Shown: in pieces, positions 8,653-17,083 of the stretch | Layout of the letters: each line of letters opens with the position of its first letter | Position numbering within the stretch: the first letter of the stretch is position 1 | Assembly (NCBI GenBank): GCA_958295765.1 | Contig: CATQHB010000002.1 | Span: 2,406,091-2,470,090 of the forward strand | Length of the DNA stretch: 64,000 nucleotides | Reading direction: 5' to 3' | From: an uncultured Dehalococcoidia bacterium | Lineage (GTDB): Bacteria; Chloroflexota; Dehalococcoidia; Lucifugimonadales; UBA3495 | Position numbers and translations under genes: made by a program | Notes under the pieces: model-generated | The model's input: only the letters and a program-made list of their open reading frames with translations | Databases searched by the model: none | Told to the model about the DNA's origin: nothing

Positions 8653-9372
8653 TTATTTCTTAGATGAACCGGACTGCTTTTCCGGCTTTTTGCCCTTGGG
8701 CGGTTCTGCCGGCTTTTCCGCGCTGGGCAGGGTGATTTTCTGATTCACCGGCTGATCCATATTTATGCGCCGGCCTATAATCCTTCGGATAACCTTGTTT
8801 TCCTGACTCTCTTTTTCCGACATTTCCCACCTTCTAACCGAACGAATTTTGTGAGGGCACAGGGCGGTCCACAATTGGTGTTTTCCTTTAGGCAGGACCA
8901 TAGTATAGCGTACGTCCACTGCCGTAATCCAATCCGGAATCGCCAAGCTCATATCAACTACGTTGGATTCCCCAGGCTCCAGGTCAATACCGGGGTTATC
9001 ATTCTGGATTCGGTATTTCACGTCCCAAGGGAAGTCCACAGAACGCCCTTCCCCAATCATATAACCCTGGTATTCCTCTACCTTACTGGCAACGTCCTCG
9101 TCATCATAGGGCGCCAGCACCCGAACCGCCCACTTCGCCGACCGGCAACTCGCTCTTACTCGGGAAGTATTTGTGACTACTCCCACCGCGTTCAGCACAT
9201 TCCATGAGTCGCTGCTTGACCAGGACGTTACCTCAAGGTCAATCTTGATGGAGGGCTTGGCACTTCGGTAGAGGTTGAACCGCAACAAAGCAAATATCCC
9301 CGTCGCGATAAACACGCCGATGGGAGTTATAAAGAAAGTTATCTGGGCAATCTGGGCAATCTGTTCTAACAT
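8653..9372 (-). CDS. Membrane-anchored protein of unknown function
   Basis: This 239-aa protein (from the ATG at 9372, with AGGAACGG 5-10 bases upstream; a TTG 24 bases earlier is possible) has one N-terminal transmembrane helix (ITFFITPIGVFIATGIFALL). A beta-rich domain follows, with patterns such as WNVLNAVGVVTNTSRVRASCRSAKWAVRVL and EPGESNVVDMSLAIPDW that suggest an immunoglobulin-like sandwich. A basic, proline/lysine-rich tail ends in KKPEKQSGSSKK. It is convergent with the zinc-ribbon gene and likewise AT-richer than the core genes. Both could belong to one acquired island. No named family was recognised. Confidence 0.65.
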   Translation of the reverse strand: MLEQIAQIAQITFFITPIGVFIATGIFALLRFNLYRSAKPSIKIDLEVTSWSSSDSWNVLNAVGVVTNTSRVRASCRSAKWAVRVLAPYDDEDVASKVEEYQGYMIGEGRSVDFPWDVKYRIQNDNPGIDLEPGESNVVDMSLAIPDWITAVDVRYTMVLPKGKHQLWTALCPHKIRSVRRWEMSEKESQENKVIRRIIGRRINMDQPVNQKITLPSAEKPAEPPKGKKPEKQSGSSKK

Positions 9373-9477
9373 GGTTCCGTTCCTGCCATATTGCAATTAT
9401 ACGTTAAGGAATGTACGCGGGACAATCCGGGGCTATAAAGGCAACGATAGAACGACGGGTTGAAATACGGCTATCCG

Positions 9478-10158
9478 TTACTCCAAAACCCGGAGGCTGT
9501 CGGTCGCCCCCACCATCCTCCACCCCATCCCCTCCCCAAAGCGTTGCGCTACCCTGTCCTGCACCGCCGCCATTGCTATCTCCCCCTCCCGGACTTGGGC
9601 CATTGACGTTACCGGGCGGTCGGTTATGCCGCAGGGGATTATGTCGTTGAACCGGGCCAGGTCGGGGTTGACGTTGATGGCAAAGCCGTGATGGGCGATC
9701 CCCCGGCTGATTTTCACCCCGATGGCGGCTATCTTGGCCCCGTCCACCCATACCCCGGTCAGGCCCGGTTCCACGCCGGCCGCGATGCCAAAGTCGGCCA
9801 GGGCGCTGATGATGATTTGCTCCAGGGCGCGCACGTACTTCAGCGGCCCGCCCCAATCCCGCAGGTTGACTATCGGGTAAGCCACCAGTTGGCCCGGCCC
9901 GTGATAGGTAACCTGGCCGCCCCGGTCCGTATCCACCACCTCAATCCCCCGGGCCGCCAGTTGCGCCGCCGTCAGCCGGATGTGGCCGGGTTGGGCCAGG
10001 CGGCCCCGGGTATAAACGGGGGGATGTTCCAGCAGCAACAGGGTATTGGGCTGGCGTCCGTCATATACCGCCGCCACCAGCCCGGTTTGCAGTTCCCAGG
10101 CCCGGCGGTAGTCCATTATGCCGACCTTTTCCACGATACAGCGGGGAGATTCAGACAT
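9478..10158 (-). CDS. lipB: Octanoyltransferase LipB
   Basis: LipB moves the octanoyl group from acyl carrier protein to the lipoyl-domain lysine of 2-oxoacid dehydrogenases, the first step of endogenous lipoylation. The 226-aa protein has the family motifs in order: RGGQVTYHGPGQLVAYPI (about residues 79-96), GVWVDGAKIAAIGVKISRG with the active-site lysine, HGFAINVNPDL, and PCGITDRPVTSM with the active-site cysteine. It is 28 bases downstream of the E2 gene on the same strand, so the enzyme that lipoylates E2 is co-transcribed with its substrate. No lipA is visible in the window. Confidence 0.95.
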   Translation of the reverse strand: MSESPRCIVEKVGIMDYRRAWELQTGLVAAVYDGRQPNTLLLLEHPPVYTRGRLAQPGHIRLTAAQLAARGIEVVDTDRGGQVTYHGPGQLVAYPIVNLRDWGGPLKYVRALEQIIISALADFGIAAGVEPGLTGVWVDGAKIAAIGVKISRGIAHHGFAINVNPDLARFNDIIPCGITDRPVTSMAQVREGEIAMAAVQDRVAQRFGEGMGWRMVGATDSLRVLE

Positions 10159-10186
10159 AGCAACGCCCCGGCCCGGTATCCCCGGC

Positions 10187-11584
10187 TCAACTCTGGCCGG
10201 CGTCCGGGCTGATGGACTCCAGGCGGCGTTTGACCGACTGGATGAAGGCGCTGGATTCGGCCCCGTCGTTGATGCGGTGGTCGAAGGAGAGGCACAGGTT
10301 CATCATTGAGCAGATGGCAATGGCGTCGTTGATGACCACCGGCCGTTTCTGGATGGCCTCGGTGGTCATAATGGCCGCCTGGGGGTGGTTGATGATGGGC
10401 ATAGACACGGTGGAACCCAGGGCGCCGGTGTTATTCAGCGTAAAGGTGCCGCCCTGCACGTCCGCCAGGGTCAACTGGTTCTGCCTGGCCCGTTGCGTCA
10501 GGTCGGCGACGGCGTGGGCCAGACCGGACAAGCTGAGCCGGTCGGCGTCGTGGAGCACCGGCACCACCAGCCCGGCGGGAGCGGCTACGGCCAGGCCGAT
10601 GTTCAGCCGTTTCTTGAGGATTATCCGGTCGCCGCCCCAGGTGGCGTTGAAGGTGGGATTTTCCTTCAGGGCATCCACCAGGGCGCCGATTACAAAGGGG
10701 AGATAGGTCAGGTCAACGCCCTCCCGCTGCCGAAAGCCGGCGCGCCGGGCGGCGCGGGCCGCCACCAGGTTGGTAACGTCCACCTCGGTAACGCTCCAGG
10801 CGTGGGGAATCTGGGTAACGCTGCGCACCATCGCCTCGGCAATCAGCCGGCGCACCGGGGTCAGCGGGATATATTCCTCATCCCCGGCAGCATCCCCGCT
10901 AACCGCCGGTTGGGCTGCCGGCGCCGACACTGCCGGCGCCGGGGCCGTTTCCAGGTATTGCAGCACGTCGTCCCGGGTAATGCGGCCCCCCATGCCGGTG
11001 CCGGCAATCCGGGACAGGTCAAGCCCGTGTTCCCGGGCCAGCCGGCGCACGGCCGGGGAAAGACGGGGCGCGCCGTTAGTGGCGTCAACAACGGCAGCGT
11101 CAACGGGGGTAGCGTCAACGGGAGCCGGGGCTACCGGGGCAGACACCGGAGCCACCGGTGTTGCGGCCGGCGCCGTCTGGGGCGTATCCGGCGCAGTATC
11201 CTCGCCGGCCCCGCCGCCGGTAGGCCCGATCATAATGGCCGAGGTGTTCAGGTAGCCGATGACGCCGGCGGGGGGCGGGATTGCCCCGGCGGCCGGCCCT
11301 GAGCCGGCGGCGGGCGGCGGCTCTACTTCGACCGACTCAAGTTGGGCGACGGTCTCCACCTCGGCCAGGGGCGCACCCATGGGAATGGTCTCCCCTTCCT
11401 GGGCCAGGATTTTGACCAGGGCGCCGTCCACCGGCGAGGGAACTTCCATTGTTACCTTGTCGGTTACCACTTCCACCAACGGCTCGTAACGCTCAATGGG
11501 GTCGCCCGGCTGTTTGAGCCACTTGCCAATGGTGCCTTCGACGACCGATTCGCCGACTTGGGGAAGTTCTATGATTTGAGCCAC
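10187..11584 (-). CDS. 2-oxoacid dehydrogenase E2, dihydrolipoyl acyltransferase
   Basis: This is the core acyltransferase of a pyruvate or branched-chain 2-oxoacid dehydrogenase complex. The 465-aa chain shows one N-terminal lipoyl domain (VVTDKVTMEVPSP, lipoylated lysine in DKV), an Ala/Pro/Val-rich linker (about 95-170), a peripheral-subunit-binding domain (PAVRRLAREHGLDLSRIAGTG), and the C-terminal catalytic domain ending with LSFDHRINDGA, which carries the catalytic HxxxDG. It starts at a GTG. The gene follows E1-beta by 70 bases. The substrate cannot be decided by eye; E1 organised as separate alpha and beta chains is usual for branched-chain or Gram-positive-type pyruvate complexes. 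No E3 gene is present here. Confidence 0.93.
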   Translation of the reverse strand: MAQIIELPQVGESVVEGTIGKWLKQPGDPIERYEPLVEVVTDKVTMEVPSPVDGALVKILAQEGETIPMGAPLAEVETVAQLESVEVEPPPAAGSGPAAGAIPPPAGVIGYLNTSAIMIGPTGGGAGEDTAPDTPQTAPAATPVAPVSAPVAPAPVDATPVDAAVVDATNGAPRLSPAVRRLAREHGLDLSRIAGTGMGGRITRDDVLQYLETAPAPAVSAPAAQPAVSGDAAGDEEYIPLTPVRRLIAEAMVRSVTQIPHAWSVTEVDVTNLVAARAARRAGFRQREGVDLTYLPFVIGALVDALKENPTFNATWGGDRIILKKRLNIGLAVAAPAGLVVPVLHDADRLSLSGLAHAVADLTQRARQNQLTLADVQGGTFTLNNTGALGSTVSMPIINHPQAAIMTTEAIQKRPVVINDAIAICSMMNLCLSFDHRINDGAESSAFIQSVKRRLESISPDAGQS

Positions 11585-11654
11585 GGCAACACCGCCCGCT
11601 GTTCAGGTTTGACTATGAACGACCTGAATGAATAGAGTAATTCGCGGTTTGAAC

Positions 11655-12641
11655 TCAGTAAGCCGCCAAAGTACGCAGGGCTTCGGCAATCTTATGAGTG
11701 TTGGGCATATAGGCGTCTTCCAGGGTTTGGGCGAAGGGCATCGTTGGCACGTCCGGGCCGCAGAGCCGGGTGATGGGCGCGTCCAGGTAGTCAAAGGCGG
11801 CGTCGGCGGCCAGGGCGGCAATTTCCGAGCCGACCCCGCCGGTGATGTTGTCCTCGTGGACGATGAGCAGCTTGCCGGTCTTTTTCACCGACTCCAGCAC
11901 CGTGGCGGTGTCCAGGGGCCGCAGGGTTCGCAAGTCCACCACTTCCACCTGGGCCACGCCCTCGGCAGCCAACTGTTCCGCCGCCTCCAGGCAGTAGTGC
12001 AGCATCAGCCCGTAGCTGACCAGGGTGATGCTGCTGCCGGCCCGCTTTACTTCGGCCCGGCCAATGGGCAGCACGTAGTCATCCTCCGGCACTTCGCCCC
12101 GCACCAGGCGGTAGGTCTTTTTGTGTTCCAGGAACACCACCGGGTTATTGTCCCGGATGGAGGCTTTCAGCAACCCCTTGGCGTCATAGGGAGTGGCCGG
12201 GGCCACCACCTTGAGGCCGGGGGTATGGAAAAAGTAGGCTTCTACGCTTTGGGAGTGGTACAGGCCGCCCCGGATGCCGCCGCCGTAGGGGATGCGGATG
12301 GTCATCGGCGCGTTGAGCTTGCCGTCGGTGCCATAGCAGACCCGGGCCGCCTCGCCAATCAACTGGTTAACCGTCGGCCAGACAAAGTCGGCAAACTCCA
12401 CTTCGGCGATGGGGTGCAGGCCGCGGAAAGAGGCGCCCAGGGCGATGCCCATAATGGAGGCTTCGGCCAGGGGGGTGTCAATAACCCGGGCCTCGCCAAA
12501 CTCTTCAATAAACCCCTGAGTCGCCAGGAACACGCCGCCGCGCCAGCCCACGTCCTCGCCCATCACAAAGACCCGCTCATCCCGGCGCATCTCTTCCCGC
12601 ATTGCTTCCCGGACTGCTTCAATTACGCTTTTAACGGCCAT
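11655..12641 (-). CDS. 2-oxoacid dehydrogenase E1 beta subunit
   Basis: This 328-aa beta chain of the thiamine-diphosphate-dependent E1 component pairs with the alpha chain at 12877 and decarboxylates the 2-oxoacid. Family features include VIEAVREAMREEMRRDERVFVMGEDVG at the N-terminus, the central GLHPIAEVEFADFVWPTVNQL, and the C-terminal transketolase domain ending DAPITRLCGPDVPTMPFAQTLEDAYMPNTHKI. The ATG has GGAAAA close upstream. It is separated from E1-alpha by 235 bases that contain a 115-bp inverted repeat element, so the repeat may affect coupling of the two subunits. Confidence 0.93.
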   Translation of the reverse strand: MAVKSVIEAVREAMREEMRRDERVFVMGEDVGWRGGVFLATQGFIEEFGEARVIDTPLAEASIMGIALGASFRGLHPIAEVEFADFVWPTVNQLIGEAARVCYGTDGKLNAPMTIRIPYGGGIRGGLYHSQSVEAYFFHTPGLKVVAPATPYDAKGLLKASIRDNNPVVFLEHKKTYRLVRGEVPEDDYVLPIGRAEVKRAGSSITLVSYGLMLHYCLEAAEQLAAEGVAQVEVVDLRTLRPLDTATVLESVKKTGKLLIVHEDNITGGVGSEIAALAADAAFDYLDAPITRLCGPDVPTMPFAQTLEDAYMPNTHKIAEALRTLAAY

Positions 12642-12727
12642 AAGTTTTCCTTTCTTTACCGGTGCGTGTCTTTTCTGCTGCGTGAATAATGCCCGGAACT
12701 CTGCTCACCCGGCGCTGGTTGCTTAGT

Positions 12728-12842
12728 ATGTCATTCCGACCGCAGGGAGGAATCTAAAATGCCCGGCCCTTGACATCTCCCGGTTCCGGCAGAAATCTCG
12801 CTATATAGGAGTTTAGATTCCTCGCTCCGCTCGGAATGACAT
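12728..12842. repeat. 115-bp inverted element (family F), copy 1
   Basis: The ends are ATGTCATTCCGA and TCGGAATGACAT. Inner arms GGAGGAATCTAAA and TTTAGATTCCTC continue the inverted repeat, so the unit can fold into a long hairpin with a loop of about 50 bases. A second copy at 29201-29314 shares the internal bases AATGCCCGGCCCTTG. It sits between the E1-alpha and E1-beta genes. Confidence 0.85.
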
Positions 12843-12876
12843 AGAACCCTGTGTAACTCCTATAGTTAGTGTTAGC

Positions 12877-13938
12877 TCAGGGCGCGTAAACGTGCTTCAG
12901 CATTTCCCCTGCGTCCGGGGGCGGGGTGGCGTCGGCGGCGTCGGTGGCCTCGTTGACGGCGCGGCGGGCCTGGGCCTTTATTTCCTCCTCCTGCTCCTCG
13001 GTCAGGAAAGCCTCGGCCAGCAGATAGGCGCCCAGGGTAGCCACCGGGTCCCGCAGCTTGGCAGCTTCCACCTCTTCCCGGGGGCGGTAGCGGCTGTCAT
13101 CGTCATCGGTGGTATGGGGCATCAGGCGTTCTACTTTCATCTCCAGCAGCACCGGCCCCTCCCGGCGGGCGTGGGCAATGGCCTCGGCGGTCGCCTCGTA
13201 GCTGTGCAGCAAGTCCATCCCGTCCACCACCAGGCCGGGAAAGCCATAGCCCTCGGCCCGGCCGGCCACGTCGCCAATCGCCATCTGGAGCCGTTGGGGT
13301 ACGGAAATGGCGTAGCCGTTGTTCTCACAGATAAATACCACCGGCAGGCGGTGAACCCCGGCAAAGTTCATCGCCTCGTGGGTTTCGCCCTGGCTGGAGG
13401 CCCCGTCGCCAAAATAGACCAGGGTTACCCTTTCATCGCCCAGCATCCGGCAGCCCAGGGCATAGCCCACCGATTGGGTCAGGCTGGCGGCCACCACGTT
13501 GGAAAGCTGGATGATGTTATGCGCCAGGTCGGCGCCCTGCAACGGAAACTGGCGGGCGTTGCTGTAGGCGTCGCCGGCCTTGCCCATAAAAGACAGCATC
13601 ACCTGGGTGGGGGTCAGGCCGGACATTTTGATGCTCAAGTCCCGGTAATATGGAAAGAAAAAGCAGTTGCCGTCCTTTTCCGCCGCCAGCAGGCTGCCCA
13701 TTTGGGCGGCCTCATGCCCCTGGCCGGAGGCGGCGATGGGCACCTTGCCCTGGCGGTTCATCATCCAGATACGCTCGTCCAGCGCGCGCACCAGGACCAT
13801 CCGCCGGTAGATGTCCACCAGGTCCTCCGGGGCAACGCCCTGGGGCAGCCGGCGGGACATATCGATCCCATCTACCTCTAGCGGCCCGGCTATCCCCCCG
13901 GCTATCCCATCGGTAGTTTGTGTCCCGGCTTGCGTCAT
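12877..13938 (-). CDS. 2-oxoacid dehydrogenase E1 alpha subunit
   Basis: This 353-aa alpha chain binds thiamine diphosphate through GDGASSQGETHEAMNFAGVHRLPVVFICENN, the classic GDG-x(about 26)-NN motif. Upstream, GQGHEAAQMG and FFPYYRDLSIKMSGL are typical of branched-chain-type or acetoin/pyruvate E1-alpha, and DDSRYR lies on the phosphorylation-loop equivalent. The N-terminal 30 residues are a Gly/Ala/Thr-rich extension. The ATG is preceded by GGGAGGAG. It is first in the minus-strand order E1-alpha, E1-beta, E2, lipB. Confidence 0.93.
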   Translation of the reverse strand: MTQAGTQTTDGIAGGIAGPLEVDGIDMSRRLPQGVAPEDLVDIYRRMVLVRALDERIWMMNRQGKVPIAASGQGHEAAQMGSLLAAEKDGNCFFFPYYRDLSIKMSGLTPTQVMLSFMGKAGDAYSNARQFPLQGADLAHNIIQLSNVVAASLTQSVGYALGCRMLGDERVTLVYFGDGASSQGETHEAMNFAGVHRLPVVFICENNGYAISVPQRLQMAIGDVAGRAEGYGFPGLVVDGMDLLHSYEATAEAIAHARREGPVLLEMKVERLMPHTTDDDDSRYRPREEVEAAKLRDPVATLGAYLLAEAFLTEEQEEEIKAQARRAVNEATDAADATPPPDAGEMLKHVYAP

Positions 13939-14144
13939 TACTCCACTCCTCCCTGGTTACCGCGATCGGCCCGGTGCAAAACCGGCGGGGCGCTGACCCG
14001 GCCCCCCGAATACCGGATGATAGTACCATAGACAGATGATAGTATCCCGGATAATTACCCTGCAATTATATATCGTGGCTTGCCCTCCCGCAAACCGCCG
14101 CCGGGACGGGAAAAAGAGGTTTTGCCGCGGAGACCGGGGGAGAC

Positions 14145-14172
14145 GTAGGGGTGGTTCGCGAACCGCCCCTAT
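14145..14172. repeat. 28-bp palindrome (family B)
   Basis: A near-perfect palindrome, GTAGGGGTGGTTCGC followed by its complement. The same family, with centre TTCGCGAA, occurs at 33253, 34466 and 44526 and as truncated forms at 44383, 41892, 47479 and 47831. No T-tract follows, so it is not a standard terminator. Confidence 0.75.
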
Positions 14173-14216
14173 TCCTTGGGTGAGGCAATCGGTTCCCGGT
14201 GGATTGTTCCGGGGGG

Positions 14217-14858
14217 TTATGCCGGGCTGAGGTCTCGTCTCTCGATGGGATACCAGGTAACTTCCCCGTAGTCGATGGCCTGCTGGGCGTCGTGGTCGTT
14301 TCGGACGCTGGCTACTACGGCGGTAGCGTTCTGGCCGGTGAAACTTCTGAGGTATTCAGCGTTGCGGCGGGCGCGGTTTATGTCCCGCTGGTCGGCGGTA
14401 TAGGATATTTCTACGGCCAGGTAGTGGGTGTCGGTATTGCCGTTAGTTTCAATTACCAGGTCGGCGTTCCAGAAACTTCGGCGTTGATCCCGGCTGATGG
14501 AGCCGTTGGCGTTAAGGGCCATTCGGTTCAGTTCCGTAGCGGACAGGGTGCGAATGTATTCCAGGTCCAGTTCCAGGGCGACGATGTCGGGTTTCAGGAT
14601 GATTTGAGTCCGGGCATGGCCGCCTTTGGATTCGCTTATGTCTCCTTCTATACGGTCGAATCGTGCATGGACCTGGTCGAATCGTTCGTTCACGCTTGTT
14701 TCAAAAGCGTCGAACCGTTTCACGAAAGCCTGGAATTGTACCGGGAGCAGGAGTAGTTCTTCCGTCAGGATTTGGGCGCGTACCGCTTCTTTCCAATCGG
14801 GATGTTCGCTCAGTGCTCTCAGGAATTCTTCCCGGGTGGTAATGGTTTCCGGTGTCAT
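14217..14858 (-). CDS. PD-(D/E)XK-nuclease-like coiled-coil protein
   Basis: This 213-aa protein is read from the ATG at 14858, which has AAAGGAG 7 bases upstream; a TTG start 21 bases earlier is less likely. Residues 1-70 are helical, with a coiled coil (QAFVKRFDAFETSVNERFDQVHARFDRIEGDI). The C-terminal half has NADLVIETNGNTDTHYLAVEISYTA, where D, E and the E-x-S pattern match the core of PD-(D/E)XK-fold proteins common in cyanobacteria and Chloroflexota. The terminal lysine is a serine, so activity is uncertain. It is divergent from a Dam-like methyltransferase gene 200 bases away. A restriction pairing is possible but not shown. Confidence 0.65.
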   Translation of the reverse strand: MTPETITTREEFLRALSEHPDWKEAVRAQILTEELLLLPVQFQAFVKRFDAFETSVNERFDQVHARFDRIEGDISESKGGHARTQIILKPDIVALELDLEYIRTLSATELNRMALNANGSISRDQRRSFWNADLVIETNGNTDTHYLAVEISYTADQRDINRARRNAEYLRSFTGQNATAVVASVRNDHDAQQAIDYGEVTWYPIERRDLSPA

Positions 14859-15062
14859 AGTTTCTACTCCTTTGCTCAAGTCTTATTTTACCGGGAAGTT
14901 CCGGTTGCTGGCAACAATTCCGGTTGCCAAGCCCGGTTGACCGGACGGGCAAAGTCATTTCCCGTCATGCCGGGCTAGTTGACAGAAGGGAAAGTGTCGG
15001 GGTATAGACTAGACGCTAAATCGGCTGCGGCCGGTTTTATTGAGCGACCAGGAGTTAATCCG

Positions 15063-16061
15063 GTGAAAATTGGGGCAGACTTTGGCTCGGCAGCGCCGGG
15101 CAATCCGGTGGTGGACGTACCGAATACCGCTCCGTTAATCGCCGATTTGTCAGAGCGCGAATTATTCCTGGGGAAGTTGAAAGGGCGGGGCCGGCATCGC
15201 TATGGCCGTTACAATGGCCTGCCCCTGCGTTACGCCGGCGGCAAAAGCCTGGCCGTCGGCCACGTCATTGAGCAACTGCCGGAGGGTCTGCAAAAGCTGG
15301 TCTCGCCCTTCATCGGCGGCGCTTCCGTGGAAATCGCCTGCGCCAAAGAGTTGGGTATTGCGGTACAGGGCTACGATGTGTTCGACATTCTGACCAACTA
15401 TTGGCAGGTGCAGTTGCGGGAGCCGGCGGAACTGGCCGACCGCATCGCCCAATGGGAACCCACTAAAGCGGTTTACGCCGCCGTCAAGGAACGGCTTAAA
15501 GCCCACTGGCAGGGCGTGGAACCGATAACGGATTCGCTGGAATTGGCCGCCCATTACTGGTTTAACCATAACCTCAGCTACGGGCCGGGGTTTCTCGGTT
15601 GGATGTCCCGCATTTATGAGGAACCGGAGCGGGTGCGGCGTCTAATCGACAAGGTAAGGACTTTCCACTGCCCCAGGCTGACGGTGGCGCCGGGTTCCTT
15701 CGAGGAAACCCTGCCGCAGCACCGGGGCGATTTTCTCTACTGCGACCCGCCCTATTACCTGGACGGCGACAGCCGGATGTTCCGGGGCATCTACCCCCAG
15801 CGTAATTTTCCGGTGCACCACAAGGGCTTTGACCACGCCGGCCTCCGGGACTTGCTTTCCCGGCATCAGGGCGGGTTCGTGCTTTCCTACAACGACTGCT
15901 CCACCATTCGGGAGTGGTACGCCGACTGCCGGATAGTAGAGGTGCAGTGGCAATACACCCTGGGGCAGGGGGAAACCCGCATTGGCAAGAACCGGCTGGA
16001 GCGGGAGGATACCGACTACGTTAAAGGCTCTCACGAATTGCTGATTGTGCAGGATATTTAA
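15063..16061 (+). CDS. Dam-type N6-adenine methyltransferase (MethyltransfD12)
   Basis: The core starts at LRYAGGKSLAVGHVIEQLP and SPFIGGASVEIACA (AdoMet site). It continues with the catalytic DPPYYLDG motif and ends YVKGSHELLIV. This is the order of Dam/DpnIIA-class enzymes that methylate adenine, often in GATC. I start it at the GTG at 15063, which has AGGAG 8 bases upstream, giving 332 aa. A TTG at 14979 would add 28 poorly conserved residues. The N-terminal 55 residues before the core are unusual for the family. The neighbouring divergent gene is nuclease-like, but nothing ties it to this methylase beyond proximity. Confidence 0.85.
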   Translation: MKIGADFGSAAPGNPVVDVPNTAPLIADLSERELFLGKLKGRGRHRYGRYNGLPLRYAGGKSLAVGHVIEQLPEGLQKLVSPFIGGASVEIACAKELGIAVQGYDVFDILTNYWQVQLREPAELADRIAQWEPTKAVYAAVKERLKAHWQGVEPITDSLELAAHYWFNHNLSYGPGFLGWMSRIYEEPERVRRLIDKVRTFHCPRLTVAPGSFEETLPQHRGDFLYCDPPYYLDGDSRMFRGIYPQRNFPVHHKGFDHAGLRDLLSRHQGGFVLSYNDCSTIREWYADCRIVEVQWQYTLGQGETRIGKNRLEREDTDYVKGSHELLIVQDI

Positions 16062-16550
16062 GATGCAGCGACCGCCGTGCGATGTCGTCTGACCAGGCCA
16101 GCGCGGTACGGGTTCCCCGCAGGACCAGAAGGACGTGATTGATTCCCGGCATTGATTCCCGGCATCGTTCTCATCAGGTAAAAGGTATTCTCAACCGGTG
16201 TTGGTGTTCCTTGCCCGGCTCTGGTGTCCGGCTCTGGTGCATTGTAGGGGCGGGTTTATAACCCGCTCTGTTTCCGGTGCAAGGATCCGGTACAGGGATA
16301 TGTCAGATACGCGGTCTCCGTTACCCAAATGATTCTGCCGTTGTCGCCAGGGCGGGTTACCAACCCGCCCCTACCGGCCGCCGGAGTATTCCGTCAGAAC
16401 ACCAACGCGCGTTGAGAGTACCCGGTAAAAATGGTCTTTAACATTCTCCATTCAGCTATAACACCGCAACGCCCGGTTGCGCCTCAACTGGTAACTTACG
16501 GCAGCGCCGTCAAAATGTTCCAACTACCAAGTTAGCATTTTCTCTCCAAA
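16062..16550. other. Intergenic region with a full 239-bp repeat element
   Basis: No gene was found. The region holds an inverted-repeat element at 16184-16422 (separate entry). The remaining sequence shows short tandem copies of GATTCCCGGCATT near 16139 and nothing else recognisable. Confidence 0.6.
16184..16422. repeat. MITE-like element with terminal inverted repeats (family A, long form)
   Basis: The left end GGTATTCTCAACCGGTGTTG and the right end (complement GGTACTCTCAACGCGCGTTG) form inverted repeats of about 27 bp, extended by GTGTTC. Inside lies the nested 131-bp palindromic core (16244-16374), itself bounded by GTAGGGGCGGGTTTATAACC and the complement-like GGCGGGTTACCAACCCGCCC. Related long forms are at 60914-61144 and 58284-58490. 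Confidence 0.8.
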
Positions 16551-16556
16551 ATATCC

Positions 16557-16583
16557 TTGACACCCTACAAACAATGTGATAAT
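16557..16583 (+). promoter_or_regulatory. Putative promoter of the alternative complex III operon
   Basis: TTGACA (16557-16562) and GATAAT (16578-16583) are 15 bases apart. The -10 box is preceded by TG in the extended -10 position, which could compensate for the short spacing. The first gene starts at 16660. Confidence 0.5.
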
Positions 16584-16659
16584 TTTCACTAGGTTTGCCG
16601 ACCGGGGGGCTATCCGGCTACCCGGAATACCGTCAAGGGGTTCAAGCAGGGCAGGACTG

Positions 16660-16956
16660 ATGGGCGATCCGAATGCTTTGACCAACATAGATTGGGCCAA
16701 TCTGAGCAATTGGCTGACGATGTACTGGATTTATTTCCCGGTAGTCATCGTGTTCGCCTTTACGGTGATGATTGCCCACGCTTTTATCCCCTCGGCAGTG
16801 CAGACCGGCCATCTGCCCCCGGCGTTTGAGCGATTGCGCTGGCCGCTGACCATCTTTGCGCTCCTGACGCTGGCGCTGGCGGTGGTATTGATGACCTTTA
16901 TAATTATGCTGTCGCCCCATATGCTGGGCAACATCTACGATCGGTTCCTGGTATAG
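16660..16956 (+). CDS. Small two-helix membrane protein of the ACIII operon
   Basis: This 98-aa protein starts at the ATG in GGACTGATG; an earlier in-frame ATG at 16576 falls within the promoter region. It has two transmembrane helices (YWIYFPVVIVFAFTVMIAHAFI and WPLTIFALLTLALAVVLMTFIIML) with a short basic loop. It opens the operon and is followed 127 bases later by the pentaheme cytochrome. Small membrane subunits (ActG and others) occur in alternative complex III, so a structural subunit is plausible. The sequence itself is not one I can assign. Confidence 0.7.
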   Translation: MGDPNALTNIDWANLSNWLTMYWIYFPVVIVFAFTVMIAHAFIPSAVQTGHLPPAFERLRWPLTIFALLTLALAVVLMTFIIMLSPHMLGNIYDRFLV

Positions 16957-17083
16957 AGTTCCTGGTATAGAATGGCCGAGGGCCGGCGGCCCCGGCAAGG
17001 TGTCGGAGTCCCGGCTACGGTTGGATACTTAACGGATACTCCAAAGAAGTCGGATACTAAAGAATAGGCAGGTTTTGGCGCCG

